Source: Ogataea parapolymorpha DL-1 (lineage: Eukaryota > Ascomycota > Pichiomycetes > Pichiales > Pichiaceae). Taken from it: a DNA stretch of 64,000 nt. The stretch is from contig NC_027861.1 in NCBI RefSeq assembly GCF_000187245.1, forward strand, positions 806,001-870,000, given 5' to 3'. The translations under genes were made by a program, and so were the position numbers. Shown piece by piece: positions 55,498-64,000 of this stretch; the stretch's first letter is position 1, and each line of letters begins with the position of its first letter. The notes beneath the pieces are model-generated. The model was not told the origin of the DNA and did not search any database. It saw only the letters and a program-made list of their open reading frames with translations.

Positions 55498-57273
55498 TTA
55501 TTCACTTTCGCTGTCGTCTATGCTTTCCCATTCAACATAATGCTCCTCAACAAGCTCCTTAGAGCGTTTGAGAATAAGCGGGTCAAACGGGAAGTAAGCT
55601 TCGAGGTCGAGAAATTCTTGCTTGCTCTCGAAAACGGAGCCGGCCTGCATATTTTTGATTCCGTTGAGTCTCTCTCTTTTGTTGCGCTCGATGATCGAGA
55701 AACAGTAGCAGAGGTCGACCTGCTGTGCAAGCCGCGCGAAAATCAGCACAACGGTCTCGTTGCAGTACTTGAGTGGGTTGAAGCCCGAGATAATAAGTTT
55801 GTTGAAGAATTTGTCAAGATTCAGCTCCCACTCGTCCTTATCGTTCTTGAGCTCTCTGTGGCGGAAACAGAAGATGTACAGCAGGCCCTGAAACACGCAG
55901 TAGAGGATCTTGAACCGTTCCATGCCGCCGTGGCCGTTAGAAATTTCATTTTCGCGCTCTGCTACGAAAACAGAGCACCACGACGTGAGATATTTAATCA
56001 CAAACACCAGCTGCTGTTTTGAAAGACTCTTGGCTCTGGCGATGAACGACGACACGTATTGCATAGCCTTGACTCTATTTGAGCCGATCTCGTTGACGTT
56101 GAAAACGATATCGATCAACATGACCAGAAACGAGTCTGTGAGGTCCGGATGCTGCTGCGCAACATAGAACATGAGATATTGGATGCATCGGGTATAATGT
56201 GTTGGAAGAACGTGCGACTTGAAGAGCGTGGCCAGCGTATTGAACAGAGCAATGCCCGCAGATAGGTCCTGTTTGAAAACGGGCGCCGCGGAGTCCATCA
56301 GCAGCCGCATCACACTATCCAGCTTCGACGACAGATTGCTCACCTTCTGTATCTCGACCTGATACTCTTCCTCGTCCAGAAACTCGTCTTCGTCGCTGAG
56401 CTCATCGGCATCGTCTGCGTCTTCCTCCTCCTCGTCGCTGTTCAATGCCTCTTCCAAATCCTCGTCGTCCAGCTCCTCGAGCTCGTTTTGTAGCTCCACG
56501 TCCAATTTGATGCAGTTCTCGACGATCAGCTGCCAAACAGCGTGGCGCACCTGGTCGCAATAGCCCAGCAGAAAAAGGAGATTGCGCACATAGTTCACCA
56601 AATCGGCCTTGGGAGCAGTCTTATTGGGGAACTGGCGCTTCAAAATACCCGGAATGGCGTTCGTCGATGTCGGAATCACCTGAATAATATATTTGAGCGT
56701 ACTATGGTGCGAGTCGAGCTGCTCTCTGCGGGTGAAATCGCCAACAAGCATCGTGGCCACCTCGTTCCACCACTTTGGTATTCCAGATACGAGTACAGAC
56801 AGAAAGGTGGAATATGCCCTGGAGAAGTCGTCGCTCTCGTACTCAAACCAGTCGATTTTAAGGAGTGCCTGCACAAGCGCGACGCTGGCCTTGTTGTCGA
56901 GTCTCGTGACCTCTCCGGTCAGAACACGCAGCATTTGCACCAGCTTGTCTGACGAGATCGACTCGGTATTGCTTCGAGGCAGTGCGAGCTGTGCGGCCAA
57001 TGCGTCTATAGCAGAGTAATCGTCCTGAAGTTAGTGGAACAATGAAAATGTCACGGTACTTACCTTTTCCATCCTGTCGAGGGCGGAACGGACCAGCGAA
57101 CTATACACTTTGCCCGAGAAGTCTGGATCTGAGGCATGTTCCTCCTGTACTTCAGAACCGTGCTCCTCGCTCACGTCAAGCTTTCGCCGTTTGACATCCT
57201 CATTGTCCGAGTACCTTCGCTTGAGCGTCTCGTCAATGAGTGGTGCGTTCTGTACAGACATCATGTTTTGCAT
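55498..57273 (-). CDS. RRN3: RNA polymerase I initiation factor Rrn3, two exons
   Basis: Exons 57064-57273 and 55498-57024 give 578 residues. Rrn3 (TIF-IA) binds Pol I and brings it to rDNA promoters. The spliced N-terminus MQNMMSVQNAPLIDETLKRR runs through DRMEK into DDYSAIDALAAQLALP. A HEAT-like body is interrupted by an acidic insert (EELDDEDLEEALNSDEEEED, about 240-260). The C-terminus ends EHYVEWESIDDSESE. S. cerevisiae Rrn3 is 627 residues. Confidence 0.94.
57025..57063 (-). other. 39-nt intron in RRN3
   Basis: Minus-strand donor GTAAGT, branch CACTAAC, acceptor TTCAG 5 nt after the branch motif. Retention reads into TAA at the branch site although the length is a multiple of three. 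Confidence 0.93.
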
Positions 57274-57734
57274 TAAAGCGCACAATGCAATTTAGTCTGA
57301 TAGTGTTATTTGCCTACAAAAAATTTTCAATTTTTTTTTTCGGATTAGCTAATGACAGAAGATAATCAAGTCATGGTGGGGCTGCCAGGGATAACTTCAA
57401 AGACATGATTAAACATGAAATAGCAATTCTAAACCCTGGGTCCAAGGCCTATGCCCGAATAAGTACCGTGCTGGATGGATGGCTTAGTACCGACTGGGCT
57501 TCGGATTGGCAGGACCGAATAACAGTAATTTCTGTCACGCACGGCCTAAGCATTTGGTATCACAGACTTCAGGAGTGTCGTTTGCGCCTAAATGACTTTA
57601 AGACCCTGATCCGTACACGCATTAAGATACTAAAGCGGCACCGATATGTAGTGCGGAACGGTCCCGCAAAAAAAATGTCGCGTGCGAGATTTTATTATAT
57701 AAAGGCGCCTCTGCCCCTCTAATCCCATGCAAAG
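57274..57734. promoter_or_regulatory. Divergent region between RRN3 and the MFS gene, with a candidate Zn2Cys6 site and an overlapping uORF
   Basis: This 461-bp region has a TATA-like TTATATAAAG at 57694-57703, the dyad CGG-N7-CCG at 57654-57666 (candidate binuclear zinc-cluster site), and a three-codon upstream ORF (57727-57738, ATG CAA AGA TGA) whose stop overlaps the MFS ATG as ATGA. A 105-codon frame across the region is judged spurious. Confidence 0.5.
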
Positions 57735-59417
57735 ATGACTGAAAAAGTCGCCCTACAGAACCAAGTCAACCGGCTGCCTTTTCACAAGCTGATCATAGCC
57801 TTTTCGGCATTGGCACTTGGCTTACTGGCTTCGTTCCTAGACCAAACATCAATTTCCGTTATACAGCCTGAAATCGCAGATGCCCTAAATGCTCAAGCAA
57901 CGGTTTCCTGGGCGGGCACCTCGCTCATGATCGGACAAACCTCATTTCAAATTTTATCGGGACGACTGTCCGACATCTTCAGCCGCAAAGTCCTCCTGGT
58001 TTTCAGTCTGTGTCTTCTCAGCCTGAGCCAGTTGGCGACCTGTTTCTGCCGCACAGCCACACAGTTATATGTTTTTCGGGGTTTTGCCGGAGTAGCCAAC
58101 GGAGGCATCACTTCGTTGAGCATGATTTTCGTGAGCGACCTGGTGACCTTGCAGCAGCGTGGCAAGTACCAGGGGATCCTGGGATCTTGTGTGGGGCTCG
58201 GAAATGCTTTAGGTCCGTTTGTGGCTAGTGGTTTCGCAAGCAGTGTCAGCTGGCACGGAAATTTCTACTTTCTGTGTCCGCTCACCGCAGTTATAGCCGT
58301 GGTCAGTGCGGTGTTTGTGCCCTCGCCTCCAGACTTCAAGATTAAATGGTCGAATTTCAAGAACATCGACTACTACGGTTTTTTCACAAGCTCCATTGGA
58401 ATCATTTTGTTTTTAGTTGCTATTTCGGGCGGCGGAAACACATACGAGTGGGACTCTCCGCTGGTGATCAGTCTGCTCACCATTGGCGGAGTGTTCTTCC
58501 TGATTTTTCTGTTCACACAGTGGAAGATCTCCCGTTTGCCAATGATGCCTCTTAGAGTGTACAAAACGCCAAGCGTTGCAATCATGATGACGCAGAACTT
58601 CTTATTCGGCATGGTGTTCTACGCCAACATGTACTTCATGCCGCTGTACTTCCAGCTGGTGCGAGGATGGAGCTCCTACCAGTCCGCGTGTCTGACGCTT
58701 CCAATGGTGGTTGTGCAGGCGCTCAGCAGTACGATCTCTGGATTCCTGATTTCCTATTTCCAGCATTATAACTTCATCATTATTCCAGGCTTTGGACTCT
58801 GGCTATTGGGCCTGTGTTTGGAGTTTGCGCTTTTTAGCAAATCCGTCCCAATGGTGGGGATCTGTTTCATTGTGTTTGTCCAGGGACTTGGAGTCGGCTT
58901 CGTGTTCCAGCCTACCATCATTGCATTACAAGCACATACGCGCCTGCCCGATAGAGCAGTGGTGATTGCAACTAGAAATTTCAACCGTTCCGTCGGGGCA
59001 GCCGTTGGAATGGCTTCTTGCTCGGCGATAATGTCCAATCAATTCCGCAGCAAGCTCCGCTCGTCGAATGTTGGATTAACCAGCAAAGAGATTGAGAAAT
59101 TGAGCAAACACATTTACGCCATAGATTTGACGGCGTACAGTCCCGAGATCCAAACCAAGTTGCGCGACATTACCTACCACGGACTGCGCACAGTGTTTAT
59201 TTTCTTTATCCCGCTGATAGGGGCCTGCTTCGTATTGGCATTTTTGATTAGAGACCGCGGACTGCAGGGCGTAGGCGAAAAGAAAGAGCCGCAACAATCG
59301 ACGGACGCTGAGCAGAACAAGGAACAGGAGTCTGACGCTGAGCAGAGCCACGATAAGGAGAGCCACGATGAGGAGAGCTGCGATGAGGAGAGTAAGGATA
59401 ATACGGAACGCAAATGA
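57735..59417 (+). CDS. 14-span MFS drug:H+ antiporter-like transporter (DHA2)
   Basis: The 560-residue protein has about 14 membrane segments and DHA2 features: LDQTSISVIQPEIA in TM1, motif A-type GRLSDIFSRKVLL, and motif C-type GSCVGLGNALGP. It resembles plasma-membrane or vacuolar exporters such as Azr1, Sge1 and Vba proteins. The substrate cannot be told. The cytosolic tail (about 515-560) is hydrophilic with repeated DEES/SHDE units, probably disordered. Confidence 0.88.
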   Translation: MTEKVALQNQVNRLPFHKLIIAFSALALGLLASFLDQTSISVIQPEIADALNAQATVSWAGTSLMIGQTSFQILSGRLSDIFSRKVLLVFSLCLLSLSQLATCFCRTATQLYVFRGFAGVANGGITSLSMIFVSDLVTLQQRGKYQGILGSCVGLGNALGPFVASGFASSVSWHGNFYFLCPLTAVIAVVSAVFVPSPPDFKIKWSNFKNIDYYGFFTSSIGIILFLVAISGGGNTYEWDSPLVISLLTIGGVFFLIFLFTQWKISRLPMMPLRVYKTPSVAIMMTQNFLFGMVFYANMYFMPLYFQLVRGWSSYQSACLTLPMVVVQALSSTISGFLISYFQHYNFIIIPGFGLWLLGLCLEFALFSKSVPMVGICFIVFVQGLGVGFVFQPTIIALQAHTRLPDRAVVIATRNFNRSVGAAVGMASCSAIMSNQFRSKLRSSNVGLTSKEIEKLSKHIYAIDLTAYSPEIQTKLRDITYHGLRTVFIFFIPLIGACFVLAFLIRDRGLQGVGEKKEPQQSTDAEQNKEQESDAEQSHDKESHDEESCDEESKDNTERK

Positions 59418-60065
59418 AGCTCTGCAGGCAACTTTACATTCCCACTCCCTGCGCTAGGGGCCATGCCTAATGTACTGCTTCGGTGTTGATGAGGCGTCGG
59501 CCATGTTGACATCATCTACGTAAACTCATTAATATCGCATTGACCGCTATGAATTATAGGTTTGCTATTTGAGGTGTTGTCATGTATGGTAAATCTGACA
59601 TGAAGAGATCACTTGCCAATTGGATCCCGCTTCCCAAACGAAGCATCTTTGGCTAGACCAGCCATCCATTTATGTTGTCTTTTTCAATTTTTAAGTGTAT
59701 AGTAAAATAAAATCAACGCATTTCTGTGACTGGCACAAGCCCAAGTTTTAGGTAATTGAAAAACTGAAATCATCAATCATTTTATTCGTGTTGTCATGTC
59801 TCGCTCAAACAGCCAGGCTACTTCAGCGATGTAATCATGCTGGCAATTCGTTTCAACAGTATCCTTAGAAGAAACACCTGCCTTGAAAGCCCTACATAAT
59901 ATTGCAACAGCCATGGCCGCCATCAGCAACCAACACGCGAATGGTGCCTGCTTAGATCACGGGAATTTTAAATTGTTCATTTGAATTATGCAAATACTCA
60001 TGCAATCGAACAAAACGTAACGTATTTCTATTGTTTATGCGCGTCTAATTAAGATTTCACGTCTA
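59418..60065. other. Long convergent intergenic region without an assigned gene
   Basis: At 648 bp this is the longest gap between two 3' ends in the window; other convergent pairs are 1-156 bp apart or overlap. A minus-strand frame of 48 codons (59777-59923) reads protein-like. A weak C/D-box-like arrangement at 59482-59606 lacks a credible guide. I see no tRNA and no transposon ends. Confidence 0.5.
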
Positions 60066-61907
60066 CTAGGCTAAACTCTGTATATCTCCACAATAGCCGC
60101 GGCGGACAAGAAGCGACAGGGTGTCAGGATGCAAATCGCATCCGTGGGCCAGAAGCTGGTCTAGCCGGAGCCAACTTTTGGGTCTTTGAAACAGGTCAAT
60201 GATGCCCACGCCGCTCACCTCGTTGGCAGAGAGATCTAGCAGCTTCAGTCCTTTTGGGCACGAGGTGTTCACCATTTCGGTTGACAGGCTTCGTAAGGCT
60301 GAGTCGGTAAGATTGGTGCATTGAATCAGTGCCAAAGACTCCAGTTTTGGCACGCATTGCAGAAATTCGCGGAAGTTTACCGGAAGCGTGGCTGCACTCG
60401 GGATGCGAGTGTCAAATGCACTGCGCGTAAAAATAAGCTTGTAGTTGGCCTTTAGCTTGAGGTGTCGTAGTTGTTGATTTGTGCTCTGCAGGAGCAGGAA
60501 CAACTGCTGGAAATTGAGCGAGGTGTTTTCCAAACTTAGAGATTTCAGCCGCCATAGAAAACGGAGATCTATGTCTGAGACTGAGCTCGAGGGGCGCGGG
60601 AGCGTACTCTCCCGTACAGCAAGACTTTCCAGAGATACTCCATTCCTGGAGAGAAATCTCAAGTAGTCTCCCAAAATCAGTGCTCCACAGGAATCCGCCG
60701 AAAAATGTTCCAGCTTTTCCAGGCGTTGCAACACTTTTTCCATGGTGGCAGCTTCCACATCGCAATTAATTAAATGGAGACTTTGCACATTGTCGATGGT
60801 GAAATTCGCAAATAGCACACGCATCAGACGCTTGTTCAGCTTCTCGTGCAGCTTGGGACGCACCATGATGACCAACCTGCTAAGTTGCGGCAAATCGATT
60901 TTGCTAGGTTCACGTCGGACCAGTTTCGAGACAACCAAGTCAGTGATAACTATGTTCAGTTTGGTTATGTTTGGCCCCAAAAAGCCAAGCAGCTCTGTCA
61001 TACCAGCTCCGTTCTCCACGATAGGCAAGGAGAGCGATAATTCTTTCAGTTCAGCAAACATTTTCCGGCCTGTCGTGATGTTGCTAAGAAGTTTAGCTAG
61101 CTCGAAATTGTCGTATTTTGCTAAATTCAAATTTAACCTCTTCACCTGAAAACCGCTCGACAACAATTGCTTGAGCATACTGGACTCCTCCACCGCACGC
61201 AGGGAAAGCGACAACGTCTCGAACGATCGACATTGGCGTGTCCTGCAGAAGTTGAGAAACTTGACAAATTCTTTGAGAGATAAGTTCCGTTTCAGGACCG
61301 GACTGTGCAGTAGTGTCGGCATGTTTTCGAGCGTTTGTTTCCATCTATGGCTCACCAGTAGACAGTTCATCATGCTTGGCTGGTCCAGATGCGAAAAAAT
61401 TGTGGCCTGGAGCTCGAAAGGAAGGTAATTTAATGGATCGTAGGACTTGACTTTCCTTCGCTTTGCAGGCGGGTCTGAAAAGCTTTTCTGTCGCAGCTCC
61501 TCGATTTCTGCCGTCATCTTATTGAATAAGCGCTCGTTGATCTGAAGCCGGCTTCCGTACTTAGTCTTTCCCCGCTCCAGACGACGAACACCTGCCTCGA
61601 GCACTTCCAATGCGTCCTCGTCGCGGCCGGCCAGAACGTGTATTTTGGATGCCCGCAAATAGCTTTTGCACTTGTACGGCTCAAGGGCCAGCTGCTGACG
61701 CGCGTCTTGCAAGGCCGCATCCAGGTCACCCAGCTTTTGATAGCACGCTGCACGCGAATCAAGCAGTAATCCCAGCTTACTGCGCCATTGGGTTTCTCCT
61801 TTCTTCAGCTCCTCTTGTGCAATGTCGACTGCCTTGGAAAGCACGCGTTGGGCCTCTTGGTACTTGCCTCTTTCGAATAATTGCAAGCCTTTTTCCACGA
61901 GATCCAT
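60066..61907 (-). CDS. DIA2: TPR/F-box/LRR protein Dia2 (SCF substrate receptor)
   Basis: Dia2 directs SCF to replisome proteins, including CMG removal at the end of replication in S. cerevisiae. From ATG 61907 the protein is 613 residues: TPR repeats (about 1-115), an F-box near 160-200 (NYLPFELQATIFSHLDQPSM), and leucine-rich repeats to the end (CTNLTDSALRSL, LKLLDLSANEVSG). An upstream ATG at 61979 would add 24 residues, but is only 13 bp after the RRM gene stop. The 61907 start aligns with Dia2. Confidence 0.85.
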   Translation of the reverse strand: MDLVEKGLQLFERGKYQEAQRVLSKAVDIAQEELKKGETQWRSKLGLLLDSRAACYQKLGDLDAALQDARQQLALEPYKCKSYLRASKIHVLAGRDEDALEVLEAGVRRLERGKTKYGSRLQINERLFNKMTAEIEELRQKSFSDPPAKRRKVKSYDPLNYLPFELQATIFSHLDQPSMMNCLLVSHRWKQTLENMPTLLHSPVLKRNLSLKEFVKFLNFCRTRQCRSFETLSLSLRAVEESSMLKQLLSSGFQVKRLNLNLAKYDNFELAKLLSNITTGRKMFAELKELSLSLPIVENGAGMTELLGFLGPNITKLNIVITDLVVSKLVRREPSKIDLPQLSRLVIMVRPKLHEKLNKRLMRVLFANFTIDNVQSLHLINCDVEAATMEKVLQRLEKLEHFSADSCGALILGDYLRFLSRNGVSLESLAVRESTLPRPSSSVSDIDLRFLWRLKSLSLENTSLNFQQLFLLLQSTNQQLRHLKLKANYKLIFTRSAFDTRIPSAATLPVNFREFLQCVPKLESLALIQCTNLTDSALRSLSTEMVNTSCPKGLKLLDLSANEVSGVGIIDLFQRPKSWLRLDQLLAHGCDLHPDTLSLLVRRGYCGDIQSLA

Positions 61908-61992
61908 GCGCGTATCGATAAATGGAAGTTTGGTAAATAAAAAAAATAATTGTGCTTCATTAGATTCCAGATCTTCCATGTGAGACCTTCGC

Positions 61993-62457
61993 TCACCTTT
62001 TCCTATTTTTCTTTGTCGCCGGCTCCTTGCTTTTTGCCTTCTTAAGCTCGACCGGCTTCGATCCAATGTACTTACCATTCATCTCCTTGAAGCATCGAAG
62101 ATAGTCGTCTGGATCACTAAACGAGACAAACCCGTAGCCCTTATTCTCGCCCTTCTTGTGGTCTTTGGGAACTTGCACTTTTGAGACCGAAGGATACTTT
62201 ATCAAAGAGCGCAGTAGAAGCTCCTCGTCGACATCTTGGCCGAGATTGCCAACAAAGAGTCGAAAGTGCGAAGGGTTCCAATCCGACTTCGAGGCCTGTT
62301 TTATGTCCTGAAGCAACTGGAGTGATTTGTCAATCTTCTTGTCGTCGGCAATGCTTAGCTCTTGATTTGTGTGAAGGTATCGTGTGGCTTTAGTGCCGGC
62401 AGCGGCACGTCGATCGGACGTTTTGGTGGTATTAATTATCTTCTTGTGCGAAGACAT
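61993..62457 (-). CDS. RRM protein, RBM42-like
   Basis: The 154-residue protein begins MSSHKKIINTTKTSDRR. One RRM fills the C-terminal half (about 65-145), with RNP2 FRLFVGNLG and RNP1 KGYGFVSF. The preceding segment WNPSHFRLFVGNLGQDVDEELL and the SKVQVPKD block resemble RBM42, a hnRNP-K/splicing-associated factor. A basic tail ends KKNRKR. I recall no clear S. cerevisiae orthologue. Its start is 37 bp from that of the divergent gene. Confidence 0.85.
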   Translation of the reverse strand: MSSHKKIINTTKTSDRRAAAGTKATRYLHTNQELSIADDKKIDKSLQLLQDIKQASKSDWNPSHFRLFVGNLGQDVDEELLLRSLIKYPSVSKVQVPKDHKKGENKGYGFVSFSDPDDYLRCFKEMNGKYIGSKPVELKKAKSKEPATKKNRKR

Positions 62458-62494
62458 GAAAAATAAATTAAATTCAATTAATTTTCTTCTCCTC

Positions 62495-63565
62495 ATGCTA
62501 CTTGTTGGAATACACAGAAATATTGTTTCGCGACAAACATTGGGCCGTGTTTTGCGGCCAAGCGTGCTGGTCAGGATGTACAGCATACCTCCAGACCTCG
62601 AAAAAACAATCTCGGCAAGAATCCCCGGACAAGCAAAACAAACAAATAACCTCTCAGATAGACTTCCTCGTTCGCTGAAACTCGAGAAGGAGGCCATGCC
62701 GTCTCTGTTACCACATCCCAACGCCCCAGAGCCCTCCAAGTACCCGTTGGCAAAGATGTTTGCGCAACTGAAGCGTGCAAAGGAGCCGGAACTCATATAC
62801 GAGAGCGAAAACCACAGACTGTATTTCGTCTTCTGCTACTGTTTCGGTCTCGTCTTTCTTATCTATGGCATCAACGTCCTGTCAATAGGCCACGAAATGG
62901 CCATGAACATATATGAGGAAAACGAGAACAATCTGAGTGATCTGCATAACAATTTGCGTTTGGGAATGCATTTGTCGATCGTTGCGGCGGCAGGAATCCT
63001 CACGGCGCTGTGTGGCGTGGCTTTTGCGCTTGCGCCGTCGCGACTGGTCCGCAGAATGTGGTATCTCCCTGGCGGTGATCTCAAGGAGCCGTTTGTGAGG
63101 TTCACCTCGCACCCTGTGCTTCCCTACAAGCCTACGCCGGTCCACACGATGCCTCTGTCCCATCTACGCAAAAACAAGTTTGCCAAGGTGTACACGGGAG
63201 ACGGCTTCTACGGCACTGGAGATTCCATTTTCATTTTCTGGCTGAACCAGAAGGGCTCTCGGGCGCCATGGCTGATCGACAGAAAAGGATTCTTTTGGGG
63301 CGACGGGCGTGTCTTTGATCTGCTGTTCAGCGACGACACGATCGATTACGTCGAAAGAAGCAAGAAAATAGACGAGATGTATGGCGATCTGCTGCGAAAG
63401 AAGAGAGAGAAGGATGCACAGCTGAAGAAGGAGCACGGGTTTGGCTGGCGGACCAAGGCTGCCAGTCAGCTGATGGTCGAGGATATAAAGAAGATTCTCG
63501 ACGCCGACAAGGTTCCGCAGGTGAGCGAGAAGGGTGAAAAGGTGAATAAGAAAAATGATAAATAG
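62495..63565 (+). CDS. Mitochondrial inner-membrane protein, Mrx15/TMEM223-like
   Basis: From ATG 62495 the protein is 356 residues with a basic presequence, MLLVGIHRNIVSRQTLGRVLRPSVLV. Two membrane segments (about 108-130 and 158-180) enclose a short loop, and a matrix-type C-terminal half follows (LPGGDLKEPFVRFTSHP, KVYTGDGFYGTGDSIFIFW). This layout matches Mrx15, an inner-membrane receptor for mitochondrial ribosomes. The ATG at 62456 is in frame but overlaps the divergent start codon. The name is likely but unproven. Confidence 0.75.
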   Translation: MLLVGIHRNIVSRQTLGRVLRPSVLVRMYSIPPDLEKTISARIPGQAKQTNNLSDRLPRSLKLEKEAMPSLLPHPNAPEPSKYPLAKMFAQLKRAKEPELIYESENHRLYFVFCYCFGLVFLIYGINVLSIGHEMAMNIYEENENNLSDLHNNLRLGMHLSIVAAAGILTALCGVAFALAPSRLVRRMWYLPGGDLKEPFVRFTSHPVLPYKPTPVHTMPLSHLRKNKFAKVYTGDGFYGTGDSIFIFWLNQKGSRAPWLIDRKGFFWGDGRVFDLLFSDDTIDYVERSKKIDEMYGDLLRKKREKDAQLKKEHGFGWRTKAASQLMVEDIKKILDADKVPQVSEKGEKVNKKNDK

Positions 63566-63721
63566 CATTATCCTGTATATAAGAAAATCATCCTACAAGA
63601 AGTATCAGATACTGAAATATTTTATGCTCAAAAAAAAAAATAACTCTCAAATAAAGTTATTTTTTATTCGACACTTAAATTTGTCTATTGGTCATTCAGA
63701 TACTGCTCTATAAATCACTGG

Positions 63722-64000
63722 TCATTCCCACTCTGGTAATCTGTCCACGCCCACCAGCTTTGAAATCACCTCCGCGTTTGCTCTGTCCTTGACCTCGTCC
63801 GAAGTATCGTCGGGACGGTTCACCAATCCGCGTGGGCTGGAGTCGACAGTTGCAATCTCGTGATCAACGAGATATCTGCGCTGTTGCTCCACGTAGTCGT
63901 TGCAGAACGTGCCCACGTTTTTGAAAATGTGGTCGTTTGCGTGGCACACATACAAATCCATCGTCTCCAACACGAGCATGTCCACGTCGTAGGTGAGATT
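63722..64000 (-). CDS. C-terminal end of an unrecognised protein, cut by the window edge
   Basis: Ninety-two codons are open from the window edge to a stop, read on the minus strand. The peptide includes YDVDMLVLETMDLYVC and a charged end, GVDRLPEWE. I cannot assign it. The gene converges on the MRX15-like gene with about 156 bp between stops, typical spacing for a real gene here. Confidence 0.65.
   Translation of the reverse strand, partial: NLTYDVDMLVLETMDLYVCHANDHIFKNVGTFCNDYVEQQRRYLVDHEIATVDSSPRGLVNRPDDTSDEVKDRANAEVISKLVGVDRLPEWE

Noticed and set aside
57405..57722. 105-codon frame upstream of the MFS gene
   Set aside because: It overlaps the TATA box and candidate regulator site, has no family resemblance, and would leave no promoter for the transporter.
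59482..59606. Second C/D snoRNA candidate (TTGATGA ... CTGA with short CTTC/GAAG stem)
   Set aside because: The C box lacks the purine, the stem is weak, and I see no rRNA complementarity before the D box.
61908..62078. N-terminal extension of DIA2
   Set aside because: It overlaps the stop of the upstream RRM gene, begins without an ATG, and does not align with Dia2.

Overview
This window looks like nuclear DNA from a budding yeast. Genes are dense and alternate strands, most start at an ATG after a short AT-rich leader, and nearly every product matches a single Saccharomyces cerevisiae gene. CTG codons fall at invariant leucines (the HRDLKPENLLLD block of the GIN4 kinase, the TSLMVKY block of TEM1), so CTG reads as leucine and the CTG-serine yeasts are excluded. 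Balanced base composition, very small introns and pre-duplication gene order suggest a Pichiaceae methylotroph such as Ogataea. The genus is an inference.

Layout. 1-9.2 kb: the tail of a probable RRP1, SSS1, SPT2, RAD4, a mitochondrial protein, a PQ-loop protein, GCG2 and DFM1. 9.2-17.3 kb: a GH125 mannosidase, SPC2, TDA5, TAF12 and TUS1. 17.3-25.6 kb: IMP dehydrogenase with an intron-encoded C/D snoRNA (snR54-like), RPS1, TEM1, ORC1, an INA1/FAT3-like membrane protein and MTR2. 26-31 kb: ASH1, SPE1, a PgdA-type deacetylase and LOT5. 31-40 kb: a FAR1/STE5 scaffold, LPP1, SMT3, GIN4 and one unrecognised gene. 40-48.6 kb: TMA108, APJ1, tropomyosin, EOS1, SWS2, SLC1 and EMI1. 48.7-57.3 kb: MAG2, RTS2, PMT7-like, MED21, PEX12 and RRN3. 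57.7-64 kb: a 14-TM MFS transporter, DIA2, an RBM42-like RRM protein, MRX15-like, and a partial gene.

Gene order supports many of the names. SPT2-RAD4-GCG2, RPS1-TEM1-ORC1, FAT3-MTR2-ASH1-SPE1-LOT5, LPP1/SMT3/GIN4/EMI1, APJ1-TPM1-EOS1-SWS2 and PMT7-SRB7 are all neighbours or near neighbours in S. cerevisiae. Several blocks combine what are now two duplicated S. cerevisiae regions (YML05x-06x with YLR41x-44x), as expected of a lineage without the whole-genome duplication.

Seven spliceosomal introns can be read. Six are only 30-43 nt long with the branch site 4-7 nt before the AG. The seventh, 133 nt in the IMP dehydrogenase gene, is long because it carries the snoRNA. The most interesting locus is 27.7-30.2 kb, where a bacterial-type cytosolic deacetylase gene has a 33-nt intron, lies downstream of ornithine decarboxylase, and has four GATA-factor-like repeats as its promoter. 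No transposon, CRISPR array or tRNA gene was found.
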